From Psychromonas sp. psych-6C06 (GTDB taxonomy: Bacteria > Pseudomonadota > Gammaproteobacteria > Enterobacterales > Psychromonadaceae), in NCBI RefSeq assembly GCF_002835465.1, contig NZ_PIZM01000008.1, forward strand, positions 62,001-126,000: 64,000 nt of DNA, given 5' to 3'. Below, piece by piece: positions 56,466 to 64,000 of this stretch. The translations under genes and the position numbers were made by a program. A model generated the notes under the pieces. That model was not told the DNA's origin. It was given only the letters and a program-made list of their open reading frames with translations, and made no database searches. The first letter of the stretch is position 1. Each line of letters begins with the position of its first letter.

Positions 56466-59400
56466 ATGAAAACAACGCCACTTATCAATATTCCGACGCT
56501 TAAAAATAACTCAGACAAAATACATTTAGCTAACTTGCAAGGCAGTAGCTTAGCGTTAACAATCAGTGAATGTGCTAAACAGCAAAAGTCACCACTTATC
56601 TTGATCACTAATGACACACCAAGCGCGCTCAAATTGCGTCAAGAGCTCAGTTATTTTGTTGATGATAAACTTGAGTTGATCAGCTTTCCTGATTGGGAAA
56701 CTCTGCCCTATGATCACTTTTCTCCGCATCAGGATATTATCTCTACGCGAATCGAAACGCTGTTTAAACTGCCGAGTATTAAACAGGGAATTTTAATTGT
56801 TCCCATTAGCACCCTATTACTCAGACTTGCGCCGAAAAGCTACCTTAAACAACATACTTTGATCATAAAAAGTGGGCAGATAATAGAGCTTCAGAGTTTG
56901 CGTGCAGACCTAGAAGAAGCCGGATATTACGCGGTTGAACAAGTCATGGACCACGGCCAATTTTGTGCACGAGGATCGATACTAGATATCTTTCCGATGG
57001 GCAGTAACCACCCTTTTCGACTTGACTTTTTTGATGATGAGATTGATTCCATTCGCCCATTTGATAGCGAAAGCCAGCGTTCATTAAAAGCTATTGACGA
57101 AATAAAACTGTTACCAGCGCATGAGTTTTCAACCGATAAAGAGGCAATCAACCGCTTTAAAACGAAATTTACTGAAAAATTTACCTCGCCACTTTCAACA
57201 AGCAAAGAATCAATTTTCAGTGAAATTACCCAACATAACCTGCCTGCCGGTATTGAATATTATCTGCCACTATTTTTTGAGCAAACCAATACACTCTTTG
57301 ATTACTTACCAAGCAACGCAAAATTGGCAATTGTTGGCGACATCAACCAAGCAACGATCGATTTTTGGCAGACACTTGAACATCGTTATGAAGAGCGTAG
57401 TGTTAATTTATTACGCCCTTTATTAACCCCAAATGAACTGTATCTTCGCCATGAACAATGCTTTGAGCAGCTCAATCAATGGCCACGTTTTTATTTTCAG
57501 CAAGCCCCCTTTGACAATGAAAAACAGGGACGCACCAATTTCGATTGCGCGTTAATCGAAAATATTCAAGTCGAACATAAAAAGAAACAACCGCTTGCGG
57601 GTATCAGTGAATTTATTGCAAGCTTCGAAGGTAAAATTCTTTTTAGTGTGCAGTCATCGGGCCGCAAAGAGTCACTTTTAGAACTATTAGCACCTTTAAA
57701 GCTTAAATTAACTGAATTTAGTACTATCGATGACTTTACAAAAGCGAAAGCAAAACTCGGTATTACCATCAGCCAAGTTGAAAACAGTTTCATGTTGCCA
57801 AGCCGTGGCTTTGCATTTATTACAGAGAATGAATTACTCGGCTTTAAAGTGACACAAAGTCGTCGTCGCTCGCAAAGTAGCGATGAAAATTACAGTAGCG
57901 ATCATATCGTTGCCAATTTAGCCGAACTAAAAGTAGGCCAACCGGTCGTACATATCGATTATGGTGTTGGACGCTATCTCGGCTTACAGACAATTGAAAC
58001 AGCAGGCAATTTGACAGAGTTTGTCACACTTGAATACCTCAGAGGTGATAAACTTTACGTGCCAGTTAGCGCGTTACATTTAATAAGTCGCTACAGTGGC
58101 CACGATGTTGAAAATGCTCCGCTTAATAAATTAGGTACAGAAACGTGGGAGAAAGCCAAAAAACGAGCCGCTGAAAAAGTACGTGATGTTGCTGCCGAAC
58201 TATTAGAAGTGTATGCACAACGTGCGGCTAAAATTGGCCATAGCTATAAGCTTAACAAAAATAATTATGCGCTGTTCAAAAATGATTTCCCCTTTGAAGA
58301 AACCCATGATCAAGCGCTCTCTATCAATGCCGTCATTAGCGATATGTGTTCTACACAACCGATGGATCGCCTCGTCTGTGGTGATGTTGGCTTCGGTAAA
58401 ACCGAAGTTGCAATGAGAGCGGCTTTTCTCGCTACCGATAATGCCCGTCAAGTCGCTTTACTCGTCCCCACTACACTGCTTGCGCAACAACATTATGAAA
58501 ATTTTAAAGACAGATTTTCTAATTGGCCAGTACGTATTGAAGTGTTGTCACGCTTTAAAACAGCGAAAGAACAAAAACAAATTTTAGCAGACAGTGCTTC
58601 AGGTAAAGTAGATATCCTTATTGGCACCCATAAGTTACTCAGTGGCGACCTACAATTTTCAGATTTAGGTTTACTTATTATTGATGAAGAACATCGTTTT
58701 GGTGTACGCCAAAAAGAAAAAATCAAAGCGTTACGCGCGCAAATTGATATTCTGACGCTAACCGCAACGCCGATTCCGCGAACGCTAAACATGTCGATGA
58801 ATGGAATGCGTGATCTGTCTATTATCGCAACGCCCCCAGCAAAACGTTTAGCGGTGAAAACCTTCGTACAACAGAAAACAGATCAAACCGTCAGCGATGC
58901 GATCACCCGTGAAGTGATGCGTGGTGGACAGGTCTACTTTTTACATAATAACGTTCAAACCATTGAAAAAGCAGCGCAGGATATTCAAACTTTATTACCA
59001 CAAGCAAAAGTAGCTGTTGCACACGGGCAAATGAATGAGCATCAGCTTGAAAAAGTGATGAGTGATTTTTATCATCAGCGCCAAAATGTGTTGGTTTGTA
59101 CCACCATTATTGAAACCGGTATTGATATTCCAAGTGCGAATACCATCATCATCAATCGTGCGGACCATTTAGGCCTTGCTCAGCTTCATCAACTCCGTGG
59201 CCGTGTAGGTAGATCGCATCACCAAGCCTATGCTTATCTCTTAACGCCACCTAAAAAGTTAATGACTAAAGATGCACAGAAACGTCTGCAAGCGATTGAG
59301 TCATTAGATACATTAGGTGCAGGCTTTACATTAGCCACACACGATTTAGAGATTCGTGGTGCCGGCGAATTGCTCGGAGATGATCAATCAGGCCAAATTT

Positions 59401-59951
59401 CAACGGTTGGATATAACCTTTATATGGAGATGTTAAATCAAGCAGTAACTGCATTACAAAGTGGTCAAGAGCCTAGCTTAGAACACCTTCTATCAAGCCA
59501 AGCTGAAGTGGAGTTACGAATTCCAGCATTAATACCTGATACTTATATTCATGACGTTAACCTTCGCTTATCACTGTATAAACGCATTGCTAATAGTAAC
59601 GATAAGCATGCCTTAAAAGAGATCCAAGTGGAGCTGATTGATCGCTTCGGACTGCTTCCTGACGCGACTAAAAATTTAATTCAAGTGACTGAAGTTAAAC
59701 AGTTGTGTACGCCTTTGGGAATTAAGCGATTAGAGGCGCATGCCAACGGAGGAAATATACAATTTACTGAAAATACCCCCGTAGATCCAATGTTCCTCGT
59801 TTCTTTACTGCAAAAACAAGGAAATACCTTTAAACTAGAAGGTCCAACAAAGTTAAAGTTCAGTGTAAAATTGGAAGACAGTCGCGCACGAATGAACTGG
59901 ATCACCCAACTACTTAATAGTTTCAAAGACCATTTAATAAAAAAAGGATAA
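56466..59951 (+). CDS. mfd: Transcription-repair coupling factor Mfd
   Basis: Mfd is an ATP-driven translocase that removes RNA polymerase stalled at DNA lesions and recruits UvrA. The 1161-residue protein (E. coli 1148) has the UvrB-like N-terminal module (1-330), a CarD-like RNA-polymerase-interaction domain near 485-560 (Q-P-V-V-H-I-D-Y-G-V-G-R-Y), the RecG-like motor with G-D-V-G-F-G-K-T-E-V-A and L-I-I-D-E-E-H-R-F-G-V, the L-R-G-R-V-G-R-S motif, and the C-terminal TRCF domain. It lies between the PilZ gene and csiV. Confidence 0.98.
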   Translation: MKTTPLINIPTLKNNSDKIHLANLQGSSLALTISECAKQQKSPLILITNDTPSALKLRQELSYFVDDKLELISFPDWETLPYDHFSPHQDIISTRIETLFKLPSIKQGILIVPISTLLLRLAPKSYLKQHTLIIKSGQIIELQSLRADLEEAGYYAVEQVMDHGQFCARGSILDIFPMGSNHPFRLDFFDDEIDSIRPFDSESQRSLKAIDEIKLLPAHEFSTDKEAINRFKTKFTEKFTSPLSTSKESIFSEITQHNLPAGIEYYLPLFFEQTNTLFDYLPSNAKLAIVGDINQATIDFWQTLEHRYEERSVNLLRPLLTPNELYLRHEQCFEQLNQWPRFYFQQAPFDNEKQGRTNFDCALIENIQVEHKKKQPLAGISEFIASFEGKILFSVQSSGRKESLLELLAPLKLKLTEFSTIDDFTKAKAKLGITISQVENSFMLPSRGFAFITENELLGFKVTQSRRRSQSSDENYSSDHIVANLAELKVGQPVVHIDYGVGRYLGLQTIETAGNLTEFVTLEYLRGDKLYVPVSALHLISRYSGHDVENAPLNKLGTETWEKAKKRAAEKVRDVAAELLEVYAQRAAKIGHSYKLNKNNYALFKNDFPFEETHDQALSINAVISDMCSTQPMDRLVCGDVGFGKTEVAMRAAFLATDNARQVALLVPTTLLAQQHYENFKDRFSNWPVRIEVLSRFKTAKEQKQILADSASGKVDILIGTHKLLSGDLQFSDLGLLIIDEEHRFGVRQKEKIKALRAQIDILTLTATPIPRTLNMSMNGMRDLSIIATPPAKRLAVKTFVQQKTDQTVSDAITREVMRGGQVYFLHNNVQTIEKAAQDIQTLLPQAKVAVAHGQMNEHQLEKVMSDFYHQRQNVLVCTTIIETGIDIPSANTIIINRADHLGLAQLHQLRGRVGRSHHQAYAYLLTPPKKLMTKDAQKRLQAIESLDTLGAGFTLATHDLEIRGAGELLGDDQSGQISTVGYNLYMEMLNQAVTALQSGQEPSLEHLLSSQAEVELRIPALIPDTYIHDVNLRLSLYKRIANSNDKHALKEIQVELIDRFGLLPDATKNLIQVTEVKQLCTPLGIKRLEAHANGGNIQFTENTPVDPMFLVSLLQKQGNTFKLEGPTKLKFSVKLEDSRARMNWITQLLNSFKDHLIKKG

Positions 59952-59955
59952 TAGT

Positions 59956-60873
59956 TTGAACTACAAAATATTAATCGCACTGTTTCTGGCATCTGCCTCA
60001 TTAACTTCGCAAGCAGAGCAGCGCTGGTTCGAAGTTGAGTTATTAGTATTTGAGCGTAATACACCAATTCAAGATATCAATGAACATTTATCCTCTCAAG
60101 AAATAGTCGTTGATACGGGTAATAGCATTAGTATATTGAATGCAGAACGAGAAGCTGTTTGTGTTGAAGGTGAAACCTGTTTGTCAAAAGCAAATCCGAC
60201 AGTGATCACGAAATCTTTTTTTGATGCACAAGGCAACAATTTTAGACGCCTTGATAGCTCACAGCTACAGCTTATCGAACAACGAGAAAAGCTAAAGAAA
60301 CATGCCAACTTTAACCCTGTATTACACATGGTTTGGCAAATGCCCGTTGAAAGTGGTCGCACAGCAAAACCGTTGCACCTATTCGCAGGTAAAAATTTAG
60401 CAGAGCAAGTTGCGAGGCAAAAACAGGCAGAGCATCAACTAATCGACATCGCTATCAATACCTCTGATGCGCAACCTACTGAAAACCTAACTGCAGAAGC
60501 GCTTTCTGAAGGTGCTTCTGATGATTTAGTTTCAAACGAAATCATCACTGATAAATGGGCAATTGATGGCAATTTTAAGATTTATCTCGATCATTACCTG
60601 TTTATTGATAGTCAGCTAATTATCCGTAAAGCTGTGACGGAATCAATTCCTCAAATAGCACCTAGCGTTGAATTAATTGATGATGAAAATGATGTTCAAA
60701 TCGCTAAACAGGTGCAAGAGATACCACAATCAAAACAAGCTGAGCAACGTACTGTTGTGAAAGAGATTTTATTCGATCAAAATCGTCGTTTGCGTAGTGA
60801 AGAGATTCACTATTTAGACCATCCGTTAATGGGGATTATTGTTCAAATCAGAAAAATACCAAAACAACGATAA
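59956..60873 (+). CDS. csiV: CsiV family peptidoglycan-binding protein
   Basis: CsiV was described in Vibrio cholerae as a periplasmic, peptidoglycan-binding protein needed for cell-shape maintenance. The 305-residue product has a signal peptide (cleavage near T-S-Q-A-E) and the family start R-W-F-E-V-E-L-L-V-F-E-R. It ends H-P-L-M-G-I-I-V-Q-I-R. The start is TTG, with AAAAAGGA spaced 6 bases before it, overlapping the mfd stop. The order mfd-csiV is the same as in Vibrio. Confidence 0.88.
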   Translation: MNYKILIALFLASASLTSQAEQRWFEVELLVFERNTPIQDINEHLSSQEIVVDTGNSISILNAEREAVCVEGETCLSKANPTVITKSFFDAQGNNFRRLDSSQLQLIEQREKLKKHANFNPVLHMVWQMPVESGRTAKPLHLFAGKNLAEQVARQKQAEHQLIDIAINTSDAQPTENLTAEALSEGASDDLVSNEIITDKWAIDGNFKIYLDHYLFIDSQLIIRKAVTESIPQIAPSVELIDDENDVQIAKQVQEIPQSKQAEQRTVVKEILFDQNRRLRSEEIHYLDHPLMGIIVQIRKIPKQR

Positions 60874-60885
60874 AATGATCTTAAT

Positions 60886-61118
60886 AAATTCACTACACAA
60901 ATAGCGTGAATTTTAACAAGTAAGACTGATCACCTTTTAATCCTTTTGGTATAAGTTACTTTCCCTGCGTAGAATTGAGTTCACATACTTATATTCGCAG
61001 GGGATAAAGATGTGGCTATAATCTTATGTTTATAACCACATGTTTAAAGAAAACCATCGCGATATAGTCGTTCAATGTGGCGATGATATTAACTAATATC
61101 CCTTAGCAATCATATTGC
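60886..61118. other. Structured non-coding region between csiV and the trpD2-like gene
   Basis: Several hairpins follow one another: AAATTCAC/GTGAATTT (60886-60893, 60906-60913; perhaps the csiV terminator), CCCTGCG/CGCAGGG (60963-60969, 60996-61002), TGTGGCTATA against TATAACCACA (61011-61020, 61031-61040, one mismatch) and GCAAT/ATTGC (61106-61118). GGTATAA near 60950 resembles an end of the intergenic repeat. No open frame is visible. Confidence 0.5.
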
Positions 61119-61147
61119 CACTTCATATAGCTTATGCATAACCAAAG

Positions 61148-62125
61148 TTATTTATTGCGCTCAGACCAGTATTGCTTGGCTAACTGTAAACACTCTTGTT
61201 GTGAATATTCTGGTTGAAACTGTTTCAATAAAACAGCAACTGTAGAAATAACTGCAGCATCGCCGTAACTATCTTCAATATTCCCCAACCACAGTTGTTG
61301 TAAGTATTCGGCAGAAACTTCAGTATGAGCCCCACTCACTTCATTTAAATATGTTGGCCATTCCTGTTCAATATAAGTAAGCTTCCCAGCAACATTTTGT
61401 ACACCACAAATAGTCGTGCTAACACGTGGGTTGATTTCACTTTCCCCGCCTTCCCCTTTAAAAGCAATTATACTCGGCTCTTGCGTTAATAATGCAGCTT
61501 GCGCATGTAACTTTTCATAACCTTTATGGAAAACGCCATGGATTGCAAAAGGCGCTTGAGTCGGATTCAAACTTCTAGCAACTGTGTTTAACGGTGTACG
61601 TAAACCAACCTGTGCCCGAAGATTAAGTAATGGCACTAGCTCACCACAGTAGCTTTCAAGCGGTAAATAACAGATATTAGTTTCATCTAAAGCCTTTTTA
61701 GCCTGCTCTGGGGTTGTTGCAATGTTGATATCTAATAGCGGACATGCACTTTCAACCTGATATTTAATAGCATCTACAGCATTATAACCATGTAATACGA
61801 CACGCTTACCTTGCTGGGCTAAAACCTTTGCTGCTAGCATTAAAAACGGTGGTTGGCGCTTTTTACCAGCAAAACAGGGCCAGTCTACATCTGCATTAAC
61901 GGTTTTCCATTTTGAATCAATACGATCCCGTAACGCTTGAATATAACCAGCTGCCTCTTCTGGTGTTTCACAGCGAACGCGCTGTAGCATCAATAGTACG
62001 GCTAATTGTAGTAACTCCGCATCACCATCTAAATAGGATGACAGGGCATCAAAAGCTTCACTTTGTGTGAGAGAACGACGCCCTTTTTCTCCGCGACCGG
62101 TTAATTTAATATATTCACTGAACAT
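61148..62125 (-). CDS. Glycosyltransferase family protein, TrpD2/YbiB-like
   Basis: This 325-residue protein belongs to the TrpD2 (YbiB) group, relatives of anthranilate phosphoribosyltransferase that bind nucleic acids and do not make tryptophan. The N-terminal helical domain (about 1-75) and C-terminal alpha/beta domain are visible, with the group's F-K-G-E-G-G-E-S-E-I-N-P. The phosphoribosyl pyrophosphate site of true TrpD (G-T-G-G-D) is not seen. The ATG at 62125 has AGGAG about 10 bases upstream and overlaps the HAD gene by 11 bases. Its cellular role is unknown. Confidence 0.8.
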   Translation of the reverse strand: MFSEYIKLTGRGEKGRRSLTQSEAFDALSSYLDGDAELLQLAVLLMLQRVRCETPEEAAGYIQALRDRIDSKWKTVNADVDWPCFAGKKRQPPFLMLAAKVLAQQGKRVVLHGYNAVDAIKYQVESACPLLDINIATTPEQAKKALDETNICYLPLESYCGELVPLLNLRAQVGLRTPLNTVARSLNPTQAPFAIHGVFHKGYEKLHAQAALLTQEPSIIAFKGEGGESEINPRVSTTICGVQNVAGKLTYIEQEWPTYLNEVSGAHTEVSAEYLQQLWLGNIEDSYGDAAVISTVAVLLKQFQPEYSQQECLQLAKQYWSERNK

Positions 62126-62762
62126 GAAGGTCAAACTCCTTTGGTAGATCATCGACAATTGCGATTGGCTTAAATTGACTTAAGATTTGTTTATTATGTA
62201 CGCCATAGGAAACCGCCAAACAATCCATTCCAACGCTATTTGCCATCGCTAAATCATAGCTACTGTCACCGACCATCAAGGCTTGTGAAACATTAAGGTT
62301 TAAATCGTCTAATATTTTTGTCAGCATAAGCGGATCGGGTTTAGAAGCGGTTTCATCTGCACAATAGGTAGTTGAAAATAGATCTTTTACGGCAAACTTA
62401 TCCATCAAGCTATCCAACCCAGCACGCCCCTTCCCTGTGGCAACGGCTAGTAGATACCCCTGTGCTTTAAGCTGGAGAAGCCATGGCTTAATACCGCGGT
62501 AAAAAGGCGTTTCGATATGCGTTAAAACGCTGTACTTTTGTCGATATGCATCAACCAGTAATCGCTGTGTTTGCTTGCTTTGCTCAGGAAATAATGTTGC
62601 CATTGCTTTATCTAAACTCAAGCCGATAATATGACGTATTTGCGCCGTTGTCGGCTCACAAACTTGACACTCAATGGCCGCGCCTTTTAGGCTAGCAACA
62701 ATTTTAGCGATGGAATCCATCAGCGTGCCATCCCAATCAAAAATGATTACTTTATAACGCAT
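62115..62762 (-). CDS. HAD-superfamily phosphatase, Gph-like
   Basis: This cytosolic HAD hydrolase has 215 residues. Motif I is F-D-W-D-G-T (nucleophile Asp9), motif II falls in V-A-T-G-K-G-R, and motif III/IV is S-K-P-D-P followed by V-G-D-S-S-Y-D-L. The cap domain is helical, between residues 17 and 90. It resembles phosphoglycolate phosphatases and the HAD gene that commonly follows rluC. The substrate is not known. It begins one base after the rluC stop. Confidence 0.88.
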   Translation of the reverse strand: MRYKVIIFDWDGTLMDSIAKIVASLKGAAIECQVCEPTTAQIRHIIGLSLDKAMATLFPEQSKQTQRLLVDAYRQKYSVLTHIETPFYRGIKPWLLQLKAQGYLLAVATGKGRAGLDSLMDKFAVKDLFSTTYCADETASKPDPLMLTKILDDLNLNVSQALMVGDSSYDLAMANSVGMDCLAVSYGVHNKQILSQFKPIAIVDDLPKEFDLHVQ

Positions 62763-62763
62763 A

Positions 62764-63702
62764 TTAACTTTTTTGTAATTTGTCTAAAAGATCGGACAAA
62801 GCTGTGCAAAGTGGTGCACTAACTGTCATCTTTTCTTCTAATACAGGGTGAAAGAAAGTGATGTGGGCCGCATGCAAAAAGAGCCGATTTAACCCTAACT
62901 TTTGCATCTCATCGGAAAAACCTTGATCGCCATAGCGATCATCTCCAGCAATATTATGCCCTTTGCACGCTGTATGAACGCGTATCTGATGGGTACGCCC
63001 CGTTACCGGCGAAGCCTCGACCAATGTCGCACCATGATAACGTTGCATGATTTTAAATCGCGTTTCTGATGCTTTGCCCTGTGGGCTTACTTTAACAACA
63101 GAGTTTTGTGAATCTTTAAGCAGTGGCTCTTTTACTGCTCTGTCTTTTTTATCCCATGCATCTTTTACTAACGCAAGATATTGCTTATTCATGGTTTTAT
63201 TACGGAGTTGTTCATGTAATGCACGTAGCATACTGCGCTTTTTAGCAATTAATAGACAACCCGACGTCGCCTTATCGAGTCGATGAGCAAGCTCTAAAAA
63301 TCTGGCCTGAGGCCGAAGAGCTCGAAGCCCTTCGATAGCACCAAAGTCAAGACCACTGCCACCATGGACGGCAAGACCGGAAGGTTTATTTAATATAATA
63401 AGGGCATCATCTTCATAAACAATGCGAGATTCAAGTTGCGCAATCGCATTTAATTTAGGTGAAGGTAAAGCATTTTCTGCGGCTACACGCACAGGAGGAA
63501 TGCGAACCATATCCCCCTCTTTTAATTTATAATCGGCTTTTATACGTTTTTTATTAACACGTACTTCCCCCTTTCGTACGATCCGGTAGATCATACTTTT
63601 AGGCACACCTTTTAAATGTAGACGAAGAAAATTATCGATTCGTTGCTGTGCATTTTCTTGAGAAACCTCAAGCATGCGTACTGAGTGATTTATCTGTTCC
63701 AT
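62764..63702 (-). CDS. rluC: 23S rRNA pseudouridine synthase RluC
   Basis: RluC makes pseudouridine at 23S positions 955, 2504 and 2580. The 312-residue protein (E. coli 319) has an S4 RNA-binding domain (about 20-80) and the RluA-type catalytic domain with H-R-L-D-K-A-T-S-G (catalytic Asp143), plus G-R-T-H-Q-I-R-V-H. It is the first gene of rluC-HAD-trpD2-like and points away from the window edge. Confidence 0.96.
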   Translation of the reverse strand: MEQINHSVRMLEVSQENAQQRIDNFLRLHLKGVPKSMIYRIVRKGEVRVNKKRIKADYKLKEGDMVRIPPVRVAAENALPSPKLNAIAQLESRIVYEDDALIILNKPSGLAVHGGSGLDFGAIEGLRALRPQARFLELAHRLDKATSGCLLIAKKRSMLRALHEQLRNKTMNKQYLALVKDAWDKKDRAVKEPLLKDSQNSVVKVSPQGKASETRFKIMQRYHGATLVEASPVTGRTHQIRVHTACKGHNIAGDDRYGDQGFSDEMQKLGLNRLFLHAAHITFFHPVLEEKMTVSAPLCTALSDLLDKLQKS

Positions 63703-64000
63703 TCGTTAAGTTTATCACGTGTTGAAATGATAATACCTAAAAATTTATATTGGCGTGACACAGTATTAATGAGAGAATTAGTAAGTTATCGACTCGTTAA
63801 ATGGTAAATGCGATATAACGCACCTTTAACTAGTAGTTGAAACACAAATAATAACGAAAAATAGAATGTTGAGCCCTTTTACTCATTTACTTTTATTGGC
63901 TTACTTAAGCTTATAGTAATGAGAGCTGCCATCACTTTTTAATGCACCTCTGCATATTTCAAGTCGAGAGACTGCAAAACCAGACCCGAGGTCAAGTGAA
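63703..64000. other. Non-coding window end, possible rne leader
   Basis: No gene fits in these 298 bases. They include the rluC promoter side and an AT-rich stretch with a possible -10 element (TATAGT near 63911). In enterics rne is divergent from rluC and has a long 5' leader used for autoregulation. I infer this region may hold it, but the rne coding sequence is beyond the window. Confidence 0.35.

Noticed and set aside
59681-60067. 128-codon minus-strand frame across the mfd-csiV junction
   Set aside because: It is antisense to both genes and has no recognisable features.

Overview
The window looks like a core-chromosome segment of an AT-rich, probably marine and cold-adapted gammaproteobacterium. 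Gene content and order (queA-tgt-yajC-secDF, thrS-infC-rpmI-rplT, yebG/letAB-rsmF, prc-proQ, sapABCDF, lolCDE / PilZ-mfd-csiV, rluC at the edge) and protein similarity in the long-version PstC/PstA suggest Psychromonas or a close relative. This is inferred from remembered family sequences and was not searched. I see no tRNA, rRNA, CRISPR array, prophage or intact insertion sequence. Two related ~170-bp intergenic repeats with terminal inverted repeats are the only mobile-looking DNA.

Layout. 1-3444: a two-gene operon (minus strand) of a solute-binding lipoprotein and a membrane PAS-GGDEF-EAL protein. 3638-4920: divergent htpX and ppiC. 4921-5414: non-coding, with a repeat. 5415-11018: queA-tgt-yajC-secD-secF (minus). 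11157-17563: a DUF4124 protein, then pstC-pstA-pstB-phoU (minus) behind a clear Pho box; there is no pstS here. 17594-19830: a class 1A dihydroorotate dehydrogenase and a PLP aminotransferase. 19980-23088: thrS-infC-rpmI-rplT, with infC apparently starting at AUA. 23264-29119: SOS gene yebG, divergent from a split letA, letB and rsmF. 29172-35226: sugar-phosphate transferase, cysS, ppiB-lpxH, fadD-like. 35295-37936: proQ-prc. 38219-41182: trhP(yegQ)-ferredoxin-MATE exporter. 41254-48474: sapABCDF, then a doubly degenerate GGDEF-EAL protein. 48564-52210: ttcA, tpiA, a solute-binding protein, a Bax-inhibitor-like membrane protein. 52211-52635: non-coding, with the second repeat copy. 52636-55788: lolCDE (minus), divergent from PilZ-mfd-csiV. 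61148-63702: rluC-HAD-trpD2-like (minus). The last 298 bases hold no gene and may be the leader of rne.

How the genes work together. Envelope biogenesis dominates: SecDF/YajC export, the Lol lipoprotein pathway, LetAB lipid transport, HtpX and Prc quality control, LpxH lipid A synthesis, CsiV, and a polyprenyl-phosphate sugar transferase. A second theme is translation and tRNA modification: QueA, Tgt, ThrS, CysS, IF3, L35, L20, RsmF, TrhP, TtcA and RluC. A third is c-di-GMP signalling: a ligand-sensing phosphodiesterase operon, a catalytically dead GGDEF-EAL protein and a PilZ protein.

Several open-frame starts were moved to internal codons on the basis of ribosome binding sites, terminators or alignment with remembered E. 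coli proteins: the first lipoprotein, htpX, secD (GTG), queA, infC (AUA), the first letA part, the sugar transferase, fadD, ttcA, the 50-kb solute-binding protein, lolC and the trpD2-like gene.
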